NCBI GenBank assembly: GCA_016342325.1 | Contig: JAEINR010000011.1 | Coordinates: 1 to 64,000, forward strand | Origin: Desulfobacterium sp. | GTDB lineage: Bacteria; Desulfobacterota; Desulfobacteria; Desulfobacterales; Desulfobacteraceae | Reading direction: 5' to 3' | Length of the DNA stretch: 64,000 nt | Shown: piece after piece, positions 36,710 to 45,865 of the stretch | Position numbering within the stretch: position 1 is the stretch's first letter | How the letters are laid out: each line of letters opens with the position of its first letter | Notes under the pieces: model-generated | The model's database searches: none | Told to the model about the DNA's origin: nothing | What the model saw: the letters and a program-made list of their open reading frames with translations, nothing else | Position numbers and translations under genes: made by a program

Positions 36710-39700
36710 TTACGCCTCCTGTCTCAGGGCACCCACCAGGGGTTCATACAAGGTTTCACAAAGGCTCACAAAACGGTTGTCCCGGGCCTGCCACAAATCA
36801 TCAAAGGCCGGGTACGCCCGTTGCAAATAGCGATCATACCCAAGCTCTCCATGGACCCTGAAACCGTCTCCTTCATAGGTTTTTAACGCTTCAAGCTTTG
36901 CCTTTTCGCCATCCTTCGTTTTCAGCACATCCACATAGGTGATGCCGGTTTTTGCGGTCACCGGCAGGGGATAGGTGAGCCCTTCCCCCCAAAGCACGAT
37001 GATGGTCCTGAGAAGCTTTCCGGCCGTTGTTTTATCCAGGGGCCCAAGGGTTGCCACACCATCCGGGGCCACCAGATGACTGGCAAGGTCCATGCCCTGG
37101 GCACAACCGGCAAGATGGCTGACCCAGAGGGGAACCAGGCTGTAGAGCCGAAATAATTTACCCCCCTTGTCCATGATGGGCCGTGGATAGAAATCCCACC
37201 GCCCGAACCGGGCCAGGGCATCCGGGGCATCGGTTTCATGGAGCCGGTCCAGCCAGTCGTCCAGGCAGGCGGCCGGAGAAATTCCCGGGTCAAGGGGAAT
37301 GGAGATCTCCATGGGATCGCATTCCCGGGGCCATTGGGCACAGAGATCATGGTGATGGTGGACCATGGAGACAATGGGCTGTTTAAGCTCTTTGGCTGCA
37401 AGGGTGCCGAATCCCGCCATGGGCAGTTCCCCTGTACGGGTGAGGCGCTCGGCCTCCCGGGAGATGACGGTCTCAATCTCCCCAGGGTCTGCTGAAAGCC
37501 CTGCCTCCAGCAGCCGGTTGCCAAGGCCGAAGGGGGCGAGAAAATCCAGGGCAAAGGGCTCCTGATCCTGGCTCACCACGGACACCTCGTCAAAACGGAC
37601 CGCCAGTCGCTGGTTGAAAAAGTATTGCACGGGATTTTTCAAAAACCGGGTCAGGGAAATGAGCTGGAGGGCGCCGTCAAACCGGGACGACTCCAGGGGC
37701 TGATCCCCATTTTCAGGGGCCTCAAAGTCAAGGGAACTTCGCCACTCATGGGCATAGGTGTAAAGCGCCGGGCGCTCCTTGAGGAAATAGGCGCTGCCAA
37801 AGGGCTGCAACGGATGAATGCAGGTGAGGTTATTGAGCAGGGCATCCGGCGTGTTATCATTGTCATCCCCGTCCCTGTCCGGCTGCCAGTCGGTGTTCAG
37901 TTGCCAGCCGGCGTCAAGATAATCCCTGAGTTGGCCCACCAGCACCGACGGCATGCGCTCGCTGTTGTCCCGGACGTCCCTTCCCACATGGGAGATATAA
38001 AATTTCTCCCGGGCCGACAGCAGGGCTTCAAGAAAGAGGTACCGGTCATCCTCCCTGCGGGAACGGTCCCCGGGCCGGTAAAGCCCCTGGCCTGACATGA
38101 GGTCGAAATCAAGGGGAGGATGGCTCCTTGGGAAATCTCCGTCGTTGATTCCCAGAAGGCACACCACTTTAAAAGGGATGGCACGCATGGGCATGAGGGT
38201 GCCGAAGTTGACCATGCCGGCTAGAAAGCGCTGGGAAATACTGGACTCGACCATCATGCTAAGAAAAAATTCCCGCACCACGGCCAGGGTCAGCTCCTCG
38301 TCAAGCTCGGCCTCGTTACAGGCTTCAAGCCAGCCATCCAGCACCTGTTCCAGACGATTGAGGGTCAAGCGATCCTGGTTTCCCCCGGCCAGGAAGCAAT
38401 CCCTTGCAAGGTCACGGATCCTAAGACACCATTGCCCGGGCGTGCCTGGTTGGCTCAACGACCGCCACAGGCTCTCCATCCCATCGAGCACGGCGGCAAG
38501 GGGACCGACCAGGGCGGCTTCAAGCCCCCCCACCTCGTCATAGGGTTCGATGCCGTTCCACGCCTCCCCCGTGCCCACGGCATAGCCCAGGAGCATTCTT
38601 TTAAGACCGAATTCCCAGGTGTTCTGGCCAAGGCCGGAGGGCAATCCAAAGCTTGTGCGTTGGTCTGAAGTAAGTCCCCAGGAGATGCCGGCCCCCTCGA
38701 TCCATTGGTGGAGCCGGGGCAGGTCTGCCTCAGCAAGGCCGAACCGGTCCCTGAAGGCCGGAACCTCCAATAAATCCATGAGGTCACTGACGGCCATGCG
38801 GGAGTCGGGCAGATGCAGCAGCTTCTCCAGGGCCTTGAGCATGGGCACGCTCTCCCTGTTGGGCTTGTCCGCAATGGTAAAGGGAATAAACCGTGGATCC
38901 CTGGAGGAGAGGTTGCCGAACACAGCCTCGATGTGGGGGGCATAGGCTTCGATGTCCGGTGTCATCACGATGACATCCCTGGGATTCAGGTCTTCAACCG
39001 TCTCAAAGCTGTGGAGGAGCTGGTCCTGGAGGATCTCCACCTCCCGCTGGCGGCTGTGGGCAATCTGGAAGCAGATGGATTGGTCGTCCACTTCAACCCC
39101 TTGCCGTGCGGCCCGATCAATGGGAAGGGGCTCAAGGTCGAGGATCGCCTGCTGGACCTGCTGGAGCAGTGTCCCCCCTGTCCCCGGCGCAATAAAATCA
39201 TCGAACAGGTCTATTTCGGCAAAATCCTTTTCATAGTTTTCGGGCTGGTCATAGCCGTAGAGCAGGCCGATGTAGTCCCTGCCCTGCTTGCCCCATGCCG
39301 CAAGAAGCGGGTTTACGTGCTGGTGGAGCAGCTCGGGATCAAGGGGTTCCGGCATGGTGGCCTTGGCGTTGTGCCGGGCATGTTCGATGCGCAGGAGTTC
39401 CCGGTCTTCGATGATGTCGGCCCAGAAATGGCGGCAGGGATTGTGGACAAAGAGCAGTACCTGGCATTGGCGGGAAACACCGTGCAAGGCCTCAAGTACC
39501 TGTTTGGGCAAAGAGGATATACCGAACACGATCACCCGTGGGGGCAAGGCATGGGGCCGTTCTTCAAGTTCAGCCATCTGCTTGAGAAAGCGCTGGTGCA
39601 GGTCAGAACGGCCAATCTGCCGAAACACGTCCGGGACATCGGCCTTAAGCCGTCTCCACAGCTCGGCCTGCCATTTCTGTTCCTGGGGCAGTTCAACCGG

Positions 39701-40237
39701 TTCTCCCCCACCCTTGCGAAGCTGGTCCCTGCCGGCGGCCCAATCCTCGAGCCAGTCAGCCCGGTAGACCTGGTACTGGTCATAGAGGTCTGCCAGGTGG
39801 CAGGAAAGCTGATGGCGTTTACGCTGGTCTTCGTCCTGCTCAAGGAACCGGTTAAGGGGAAGAAAAGAGCTGTCCCCAACAAGGGACGGCAAAATACGAA
39901 AGAGCCGCCACACCAGCCTTTCTTTATCATAGGGAGAGTCCACAGGGATGGTGTCGTCCCCCAGAACGGAACGGTAGGCGGTCCAGATGTAGCGCCCGGG
40001 CAGCTGCACCTCGAGCCCCGCACTGATGCCGCACCCGTCGTCCGCAGCCAGGGCAAGCTTAAGCCATTGGGCCATGCCGTTGCTCTGGACAATAAATTGC
40101 TCGGTTTCGAGCACCTTGAGGGGGTGGGCCTTTATCCAGCCCACAGCCACCTTTCTCAAGTCCTCCAGATGGTTGGAATGAATAATGGAAAGGCCGGGGG
40201 CGAGCCCCTGCCCGTTGTTTCTCCTCTGGGTCTCCAT
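36710..40237 (-). CDS. recC: Exodeoxyribonuclease V gamma subunit (RecC)
   Basis: 1175 residues from the ATG at 40237, with AAGGAA upstream; the longer frame from 40285 adds a basic 16-residue tail with no support. RecC blocks: LSIIHSNHLEDLRKV, ETEQFIVQSNGMAQWLKL, GCGISAGLEVQLPGRYIW, VFGISSLPKQVLEAL, and FKVVCLLGINDGDFPRSH with RREDDRYLFLEALLSAREK. It is the Chi-recognition and scaffold subunit, a helicase-like fold without catalytic Walker motifs. It is the first gene of recCBD; the 78-base gap to the pseudogene upstream should carry the promoter or 5' end. Confidence 0.95.
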   Translation of the reverse strand: METQRRNNGQGLAPGLSIIHSNHLEDLRKVAVGWIKAHPLKVLETEQFIVQSNGMAQWLKLALAADDGCGISAGLEVQLPGRYIWTAYRSVLGDDTIPVDSPYDKERLVWRLFRILPSLVGDSSFLPLNRFLEQDEDQRKRHQLSCHLADLYDQYQVYRADWLEDWAAGRDQLRKGGGEPVELPQEQKWQAELWRRLKADVPDVFRQIGRSDLHQRFLKQMAELEERPHALPPRVIVFGISSLPKQVLEALHGVSRQCQVLLFVHNPCRHFWADIIEDRELLRIEHARHNAKATMPEPLDPELLHQHVNPLLAAWGKQGRDYIGLLYGYDQPENYEKDFAEIDLFDDFIAPGTGGTLLQQVQQAILDLEPLPIDRAARQGVEVDDQSICFQIAHSRQREVEILQDQLLHSFETVEDLNPRDVIVMTPDIEAYAPHIEAVFGNLSSRDPRFIPFTIADKPNRESVPMLKALEKLLHLPDSRMAVSDLMDLLEVPAFRDRFGLAEADLPRLHQWIEGAGISWGLTSDQRTSFGLPSGLGQNTWEFGLKRMLLGYAVGTGEAWNGIEPYDEVGGLEAALVGPLAAVLDGMESLWRSLSQPGTPGQWCLRIRDLARDCFLAGGNQDRLTLNRLEQVLDGWLEACNEAELDEELTLAVVREFFLSMMVESSISQRFLAGMVNFGTLMPMRAIPFKVVCLLGINDGDFPRSHPPLDFDLMSGQGLYRPGDRSRREDDRYLFLEALLSAREKFYISHVGRDVRDNSERMPSVLVGQLRDYLDAGWQLNTDWQPDRDGDDNDNTPDALLNNLTCIHPLQPFGSAYFLKERPALYTYAHEWRSSLDFEAPENGDQPLESSRFDGALQLISLTRFLKNPVQYFFNQRLAVRFDEVSVVSQDQEPFALDFLAPFGLGNRLLEAGLSADPGEIETVISREAERLTRTGELPMAGFGTLAAKELKQPIVSMVHHHHDLCAQWPRECDPMEISIPLDPGISPAACLDDWLDRLHETDAPDALARFGRWDFYPRPIMDKGGKLFRLYSLVPLWVSHLAGCAQGMDLASHLVAPDGVATLGPLDKTTAGKLLRTIIVLWGEGLTYPLPVTAKTGITYVDVLKTKDGEKAKLEALKTYEGDGFRVHGELGYDRYLQRAYPAFDDLWQARDNRFVSLCETLYEPLVGALRQEA

Positions 40238-40315
40238 GGCTATCTGTTCCTTTTTCTTATGTTTTCTATGGAATATCTCCAACACAGCTCATGGAAATCA
40301 GGATGCTTATTTTCA

Positions 40316-41481
40316 TCATGAAATTACAAATCGCAGTCCTTTTTCCGTGGGGCGGTATTTTTGCAAACGACTCTTTGGTTTTCCCGGGATCGTGTATTCA
40401 AGCAAGCCCTCCTCTCTCAGACGTGGTAGCGCTTTACGTAAATTGCCGCTTAATTGTTTGTGTCCCAGTGCGGCTGCGATTTCTGCTGAAGAGAGTGGTT
40501 TTGAGGCACATGCCGTAAGAATCTGCAAATCAACTTGTGCTAAATCTTGTGCCTGAACTTGTGCCTGAACTTGTACTTCAGGTCTTTTGACAGCAGTTTC
40601 AATACGCACCTGCTCCGCCAAACGCACAATAAACCTTACTCTCATTCCCAGTTCCACAATCTGGGGTTCCGGCAGCCCCAATTCTTGTGCCTGGCTGAAC
40701 ATGCGGGGCACACCGGTCCCCCATTGCTCAATCAGGTTTACCTCCCGAAAGAAACGGGCAATGACTGGATTTCTAATTCTTGAGATACCCTGTTTCATAT
40801 CTTCGATGGTCATGCCGGGCAAAAGGATTCCGGGATTTTCGATTTCAATGCGATCATCAAAAAAGGCAATGCGGATTGGAGCACCCCGCTGGGAGTAGTC
40901 CGCATGAACCAGCGCATTAATGACAGCTTCACGCAGGATACCAAGGGGAACGCTGTCTCACCAATTGGATATTTTTCACGGACACTTTGGGCAATCGCTG
41001 GGGTATCTATATCATCTATGGAAAGTTCAGGCATTGACATCTCGTCAAAAGCGACTCCTTCCACAGATCGACGGAGCTCGGAAATCAGCTCACGGTCAGC
41101 CTGGCGGTTGGTTGAACCAAGCCGAACATAAACGCCAGTTTCCGCACCTTCTGAACGCAGGAAATGGGGGCGGGAACTGCTGAGAAAAACTTCAGCAATT
41201 AAAAGGGTTTTATCCTCAATTGTTACCATCTCTATGTTTGGCACAAGGCGGGGTGCAATTGAATCGGCAATCATACTGCACAGACGTTCCTCTTGTGACA
41301 GCGGGTCGTCAACTCCCAGAATCTGCCGGTCGTCATTGACACCGATAATCAAACGTCCACCGGCCGTATTGGCAAATGCCACAAGTGCTTTCATCATTGG
41401 TTTGGGGGAAGATAAATCCCGTTTAAATTCAATAGTTTTACCTTCCTGTTGTTCCAAAAGCCTATGGTAAAATTTGCTCAA
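40316..41481 (-). pseudogene. Frameshifted AlbA_2/Schlafen-type ATP-binding regulator
   Basis: Two frames together make one ~388-residue protein. The N-terminal part (41481 down to ~40945) has the AlbA_2 divergent AAA-4 domain: TIEFKRDLSSPKPMMKALVAFANTAGGRLIIGV. The reading frame then switches: the continuation LGILREAVINALVHADYSQR and FFDDRIEIENPGILLPGM lies in a second frame that runs to 40316. That part includes RNPVIARFF and EQWGTGVPRM and ends in a winged-helix-like region. One missing base in a C run (plus-strand GGGG at 40945-40948) restores continuity. The family resembles RecG-like putative transcriptional regulators. A QVQAQVQAQ tract precedes the C-terminal domain. Could be a true pseudogene or a sequencing slip. 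Confidence 0.8.
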
Positions 41482-41540
41482 TGAAACACCTCCCAGAACA
41501 TTTTTGTTTTTCTAAACTTCAAAACAGCCGACAATCACAT

Positions 41541-41573
41541 TTTATCATGCAGCCTTCTTTATCATGCAGCCTT
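41541..41573. repeat. Two-copy 16-base direct repeat
   Basis: TTTATCATGCAGCCTT occurs at 41541-41556 and again at 41558-41573, separated by one base. It lies about 60 bases upstream of the pseudogene start, on the side of its promoter. Confidence 0.8.
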
Positions 41574-41758
41574 ATAACATTCAAGAACTATGGATTGATC
41601 TGAAGAACGACTGATTGTGCGGTCAAGGTGTATAAATACAAACAGTGCCAACGAAACAATGGACTTTCCCCCTTGATCAATGGTATCTATTTGACCAAGT
41701 TAGGCGGTTCCAAGACCTGAGAACCGCAAATTTTATAAGCTAAACGAAATTGCTTGCC

Positions 41759-41840
41759 CTTTGGTCCATCTACCGCGTTGCATCAAAGGCCCAATAGGCC
41801 AGCTATGGAACCTTTGATACGCCTTGTAGATGAACCAAAG
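41759..41840. repeat. Long imperfect inverted repeat
   Basis: The left arm (41759-41789) and right arm (41811-41840) pair through CTTTGGT-CATCTAC at the base and ATCAAAGG near the tip, with a mismatched centre and a 21-base loop. No T run follows, so it looks more like a short palindromic repeat element than a terminator. Confidence 0.65.
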
Positions 41841-41878
41841 TTCGGCGCTATTTCTGTTTACCTTATTTCATCTGCGGT

Positions 41879-41959
41879 CCTAACCTGGACAAGCCGGAAC
41901 CAAAGCGTTTTTCTGATTCTCTTGCCAAAATAAGACCAAGACCAGAGATAAGAACCTAA
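41879..41959. repeat. Bipartite dispersed repeat, copy 1
   Basis: The 26 bases at 41879-41904 match 61174-61199 at 24 positions, and 41942-41959 match 61211-61228 at about 15 of 18 positions. The two halves are 37 bases apart here. The copy ends 42 bases before the TPR gene start. Confidence 0.6.
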
Positions 41960-42001
41960 GCCATAACACAACGAGACTGTTAATCTAACCGGGAGATACA
42001 C

Positions 42002-43231
42002 ATGCGGCTGTTTAGTTTTTTATCAGGCAAAAAACCTGAACTCATTGAAAAAAAAGGGGACCGACACTTTGACCAGGGAGCATTCGGCCCTGCAAAGCTT
42101 GAATATGAAAAGGCTGCTGCCAGAAACGACGCATCCCCCAGTGACGACCCTGTTTTCAAGAAACGCATCCTTAAAAAGATAGCTGAGTCAAAGCACAAGC
42201 TCGCCCGCCAGCACACCCAAAAGGCCAGGGAACTCATGGAAGCCGGCTGCTTTGCCGACGCAAATGACAAACTCACCCTTGCCATGACCCTGACAGAAGA
42301 CCAGGCGCTCAAGGCTGAGATCCAGACACTGATGGACCAGGCCAATGACTCCCTTCAGGTGGATCCCGGGGAAACCATTGACACGGTGGCAGAGGATGCT
42401 GATCCGAGTGACCTTGACATGGATGAAAGCGAGTACTTCACGGCCCTGCTGAACGCCCTGCCCCCGGAAGAACAAGAGGCGTATCCGGGTTACGGACCCA
42501 ATTTTGCCAAAGGATTCATTGCCATGAACCAGGGGGAGTTTGACTTGGCATCCACCTGTTTTGAAACGGCCCTTGACGACCATGGACCGGAAACAAGCTT
42601 CATCCATCTGGAACTTGCCACTTGCCGTCTCAACCAGAACGACTCCCAGGGTGCAAAAACCCTGGCCCTTGGGTTTACAGCCCATCTCCCCACATCCACC
42701 CGGGGTTGGCAGATTCTGTGCGAGGCCTTGTGGAGCGTTGACGAGTTTGATCAAGCCCTGGAGCACCTTGACGCATGTCCCGAGGGTATCACCACAACCG
42801 CCGAAATCGAGATTTTGAGGGGAGAGACCCTGATACAATCCAACCGGATCCAGGAAGCGGAAGCCCTTTACCAGGGGGTGATCGACTCTGGAAACCGGGA
42901 CGTGGCCATTGTGAGAAGCCTTGCCAAAACCTGTGAACTGCTGGAAAAACCCCAACAGGCATTCGATCTCTACGCCGAGCTGATGAACCGGTGCACAAGC
43001 TGCGGGTCAAGACCGGATCCCAACCTGAGTCTCAGGTATGCGGAGACGAGCATGGCCCTGGGAGACCCAAGCGAGCAGGTACTCGACATTTATCTTGACC
43101 TTGCCAACCAGGATCCTGCCAACCAGAGCTATTACTTTACCAGGGTCAGCGAAATATACTCAAAACTTGGGAACGAAACCCAGGCCGAACGGTTCAGGCA
43201 ATTTGCAGAAAACAAGGAAGAACAGAACTGA
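42002..43231 (+). CDS. TPR-domain protein of unknown function
   Basis: 409 residues with a GGGAGATACAC ribosome binding site before the ATG. No signal peptide. Helical repeats with TPR character run through the protein (GDRHFDQGAFGPAKLEYEKA at the N-terminus, AMNQGEFDLASTCFETAL in the middle, ESNRIQEAEALYQG-like units later). An acidic, repeat-free section lies around residues 115-140. Probably a cytoplasmic scaffold. It precedes disA by 94 bases on the same strand, so a functional link to c-di-AMP signalling is possible but unproven. Confidence 0.7.
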   Translation: MRLFSFLSGKKPELIEKKGDRHFDQGAFGPAKLEYEKAAARNDASPSDDPVFKKRILKKIAESKHKLARQHTQKARELMEAGCFADANDKLTLAMTLTEDQALKAEIQTLMDQANDSLQVDPGETIDTVAEDADPSDLDMDESEYFTALLNALPPEEQEAYPGYGPNFAKGFIAMNQGEFDLASTCFETALDDHGPETSFIHLELATCRLNQNDSQGAKTLALGFTAHLPTSTRGWQILCEALWSVDEFDQALEHLDACPEGITTTAEIEILRGETLIQSNRIQEAEALYQGVIDSGNRDVAIVRSLAKTCELLEKPQQAFDLYAELMNRCTSCGSRPDPNLSLRYAETSMALGDPSEQVLDIYLDLANQDPANQSYYFTRVSEIYSKLGNETQAERFRQFAENKEEQN

Positions 43232-43243
43232 TATGAGCCATGA

Positions 43244-43286
43244 TTTGCAGCAGACAAGGGAGGGTAAACCCATGATTTGCTGCAAA
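43244..43286. repeat. Inverted and partly direct repeat before disA
   Basis: TTTGCAGCA (43244-43252) and TGCTGCAAA (43278-43286) are exact reverse complements with a 25-base loop. Each is also preceded by CATGAT, so the pair doubles as a direct repeat. It lies 40 bases before the disA ATG and could be a regulator site or an RNA hairpin. Confidence 0.6.
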
Positions 43287-43325
43287 CATGGAAGAGCAAA
43301 AAGATAAAAACCATGGACGGTTGTC

Positions 43326-44384
43326 ATGATAGATGGAGTGCTACTTTCCAAAATACGAAAGGTTGCCCCGGGAACCCAGCTTCGTCGGGCCCTGAATGAA
43401 ATCGTCGACGCGAATATCGGTTCCCTGATCGTTTTTCTCGATGACCTCAAGGCCAGGGAATCCATGCTCCAGGGCGGATTCTATATCGGGTCGGCCTTTT
43501 CCGTCCAAAAGCTCTACGAACTGTCCAAGATGGACGGTGCCATCATCGTTGACAAGGCCATCACCCGGATCTTTGCAGCCAATGTTCACCTGATCCCGGA
43601 CGGAACCATCCCCACCGATGAAACCGGCATGCGCCACCGGACCGCCGAGCGTGTGGCAAAGCAGACCGGCAGACTGGTCATTGCCGTGTCCCAGAAAAAA
43701 GGCGGAATCACGATATTTTACAAAAATTTCAAGCACCGGCTCCACAATCTCAACATGCTCATGACCCGGCTCAACCTGACCCTTAACTCCCTGGAAAGAC
43801 TCAGGGAAGCACTGGACAGGCAAATCCACGGCATGAACATCGAAGAATTGGAATACGAAGTCCAGCTTCTGGACGTGGTGAGCGTCATCAACCGAGCCCG
43901 GGAGATTCTGACCATTACCCAGGAGATCGAGCCCTTTGTGGTGGAGGCCGGGGTCGAGGGAAAACTCAGCGCCATGCAGTTCACTAGCGTATCCCGGAAC
44001 ATCCGCACCCTGCTGACCGCCATCATCATGGACTATTCAAAACAGGAACTCCGGGATACCGAGGTGACCGCCATCATCAAGGATCTCCTGACCCGGAAAC
44101 CCACGGATCTTATCCTGATCGCAAAGCTGCTGGGGTGGAAGGTCTCAGCCGAGGCCGAACTTCAGGAAACCGCCCTTGTTCCCCGGGGGTACCGGCTGCT
44201 CACCTGCCTGGCCAAGATCCCCATGCCCGTGGCAAGAAACGTGGTAAAGGAATTCTCCAGCATCTCCCGGATTCGAACGGCCAACGCCACAAGCTTAAGC
44301 CGGGTCCAGGGCATCGGCGAAAACAGAGCCGGCTCCATCCTCGAGAGCATCCAGATGATCCGCGCAAGACTCCTCTACCACTGA
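43326..44384 (+). CDS. disA: Diadenylate cyclase DisA (DNA integrity scanning protein)
   Basis: 352 residues, the usual DisA length. The N-terminal DAC domain has the catalytic motifs DGA (residues 70-72, in SKMDGAIIVDK) and RHRT (103-106, in GMRHRTAERV). A helical linker follows, then a C-terminal helix-hairpin-helix region with LSRVQGIGENRAGSILESI that binds branched DNA. It condenses two ATP to c-di-AMP and in other bacteria reports on DNA damage. The gene follows a TPR gene and is followed by a repeat cluster. I see no c-di-AMP phosphodiesterase in the window. Confidence 0.96.
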   Translation: MIDGVLLSKIRKVAPGTQLRRALNEIVDANIGSLIVFLDDLKARESMLQGGFYIGSAFSVQKLYELSKMDGAIIVDKAITRIFAANVHLIPDGTIPTDETGMRHRTAERVAKQTGRLVIAVSQKKGGITIFYKNFKHRLHNLNMLMTRLNLTLNSLERLREALDRQIHGMNIEELEYEVQLLDVVSVINRAREILTITQEIEPFVVEAGVEGKLSAMQFTSVSRNIRTLLTAIIMDYSKQELRDTEVTAIIKDLLTRKPTDLILIAKLLGWKVSAEAELQETALVPRGYRLLTCLAKIPMPVARNVVKEFSSISRIRTANATSLSRVQGIGENRAGSILESIQMIRARLLYH

Positions 44385-44435
44385 AGTCCTCTCCCAAGAT
44401 GGTTTGCATGTTTTTTTAGAGTGTGGTTCCTACCT

Positions 44436-44549
44436 GGGGGAAACAATATAAATTGTCCCCCCACCCATAAAAAAGAAACTTATTATTTTATGGGCGTCCC
44501 CAAGTTCCAATAAAAAAGAAACTTACTATTTTATGGGCGTCCCCAAGTT
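44436..44549. repeat. REP-like repeat cluster after disA
   Basis: Two 40-base direct copies (44467-44506 and 44510-44549, one mismatch) each end in ATGGGCGTCCCCAAGTT. The first copy also forms a 9-bp hairpin, CCCATAAAA (44464-44472) with TTTTATGGG (44486-44494). Just before it, GGGGGAAACAAT and ATTGTCCCCC (44436-44461) form another imperfect hairpin. It separates the convergent disA and dctM genes. No transposase is present. Confidence 0.7.
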
Positions 44550-44560
44550 TAAGAAAACAC

Positions 44561-45865
44561 CTATCCCAGAAGGCCCGGCAAGAAGGTTACCAGGGCGGGG
44601 AAGAGGATCAACAACAAGATGGTGAGGGTGTAAGCCGGAAGAAAGAGGGCCACCCCTTTGAACACATCCTTCAGGGGGATATCCCCGGCAACCCCTGCCA
44701 CCACATAGGTAGTGGCCCCCACCGGCGGTGTGACGGCCCCAAGGGTGGTGACAACGGTGATGGTGACGGCAAACCAGACGGGATCGTACCCCATCTGAAG
44801 GGCCAGGGGAAAAAAGATGGGAATGGTGATCAACAGAAGCGCCAGGGCATCCATGATGGCTCCCCCGAAAATGTAAATCAGGCAGATGGTACCCATGATG
44901 GCCCAAGCGGGAAGTGCCAGGGCAGCCACCCCAGAGGCAAGGTCAAAGGGAATCCGTGTAACGGCAAGGAACCGGCCGAATATCATGGCCCCGGCAATGA
45001 GCATGATCACCATGCAGGAGATTCGCAGGGTATCGCGGATCGCCTTTTTAAAGTTGGCCCAGGAGAGGGTCTTGCCCAGGACCGCGATCACCAGGGCAAA
45101 GAACGCACCGGCAGCACCGGCCTCGGACGGGGTGAACACACCGGCCCAGAGCCCGGCCATGACAAGGCCGAACAAAAGGAGCATCTCTCCTGCGCCGGAC
45201 AGGGAGGCGATCCTGGCCTTCAGGGATTTTTTTTCAACCGTAGGTCCCCAGGAAGGACGCACCCGGCAGACAAGGCTGACGGTGGCGGTCAACAGAAGGG
45301 TCAGGACCATGCCGGCGCCGATACCCCCGTAAAAGAGTTTTGCGATGGACTGCTCCGTGGCAAGGCCGATGATGATGAGCACCACACTGGGCGGAATGAC
45401 GACCCCCAGGGTGGATCCGCAGGCAATGGCGCCGGTGCTGAGGATGGTTGAGTAACCGTATTTTCTCATCTCAGGCAGGGCAACGGTGCTCATGGTGGCG
45501 GCGGTGGCCGTGTTGGAACCGCAGATGGCGGCAAAGGCGCTGCACGCCATGACCGTGGCCATGGCAAGCCCGCCCCGGATATGGCCGGTCCAGGCATGGG
45601 CGGCCCGGTAGAGCCGCTGGTTCACCCCGGAATAAAAAGCGATCTGCCCCATGAAGATGAACAAGGGAATCACGGTGAGCCCGTATTTGGAGCACACCGA
45701 CCAGAAGACCGATCCGGCCATGTTCATGCCGGCATTAAGGTTGATCACATGGGAAAATCCCAGGAATCCCACCAGGGCCATGGAGAACCCCACGGGCATG
45801 CCCAGGAAAAAAAGGATCACCAGCAGGGCAACGATCCCGACGATTCCGATAAGGGTAAGACTCAC
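44561..45865 (-). CDS. dctM: TRAP transporter large permease (DctM)
   Basis: 434 residues, almost entirely hydrophobic with about 12 predicted TM segments. DctM/DedA-like blocks include FFLGMPVGFSMALVG, FIFMGQIAFYSGVNQRLY, AFAAICGSNTATAATMSTV, and GVVIPPSVVLIIIG. It forms the ion-coupled channel of a tripartite ATP-independent transporter with DctQ and DctP encoded upstream. The ATG overlaps the dctQ stop by 4 bases. As last gene of the operon headed by the TrpR-like regulator, it likely imports the aromatic acid processed by PaaK/Ior. Confidence 0.93.
   Translation of the reverse strand: MSLTLIGIVGIVALLVILFFLGMPVGFSMALVGFLGFSHVINLNAGMNMAGSVFWSVCSKYGLTVIPLFIFMGQIAFYSGVNQRLYRAAHAWTGHIRGGLAMATVMACSAFAAICGSNTATAATMSTVALPEMRKYGYSTILSTGAIACGSTLGVVIPPSVVLIIIGLATEQSIAKLFYGGIGAGMVLTLLLTATVSLVCRVRPSWGPTVEKKSLKARIASLSGAGEMLLLFGLVMAGLWAGVFTPSEAGAAGAFFALVIAVLGKTLSWANFKKAIRDTLRISCMVIMLIAGAMIFGRFLAVTRIPFDLASGVAALALPAWAIMGTICLIYIFGGAIMDALALLLITIPIFFPLALQMGYDPVWFAVTITVVTTLGAVTPPVGATTYVVAGVAGDIPLKDVFKGVALFLPAYTLTILLLILFPALVTFLPGLLG

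Larger units (their letters stand above)
41482..42001. other. Repeat-rich intergenic region
   Basis: These 520 bases carry no supported ORF. Present are a tandem 16-base duplication (41541-41573), a 7-bp inverted repeat (41704-41710 with 41721-41727), a long imperfect palindrome (41759-41840), and a bipartite sequence (41879-41904 and 41942-41959) also found upstream of leuA. The promoters for the divergent pseudogene and TPR gene must also lie here. Confidence 0.6.

Noticed and set aside
38813-40321. 502-codon plus-strand ORF antisense to recC
   Set aside because: Long open frames opposite GC-rich genes are common here; no domain is seen, while recC on the other strand is certain.
43038-43307. 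89-codon ORF bridging the TPR gene and disA
   Set aside because: It mostly overlaps the TPR gene in another frame; the part after 43231 is only the repeat region.
44436-44549. CRISPR array
   Set aside because: Only two repeat copies with a 3-base spacing, no spacers of regular length and no cas genes.
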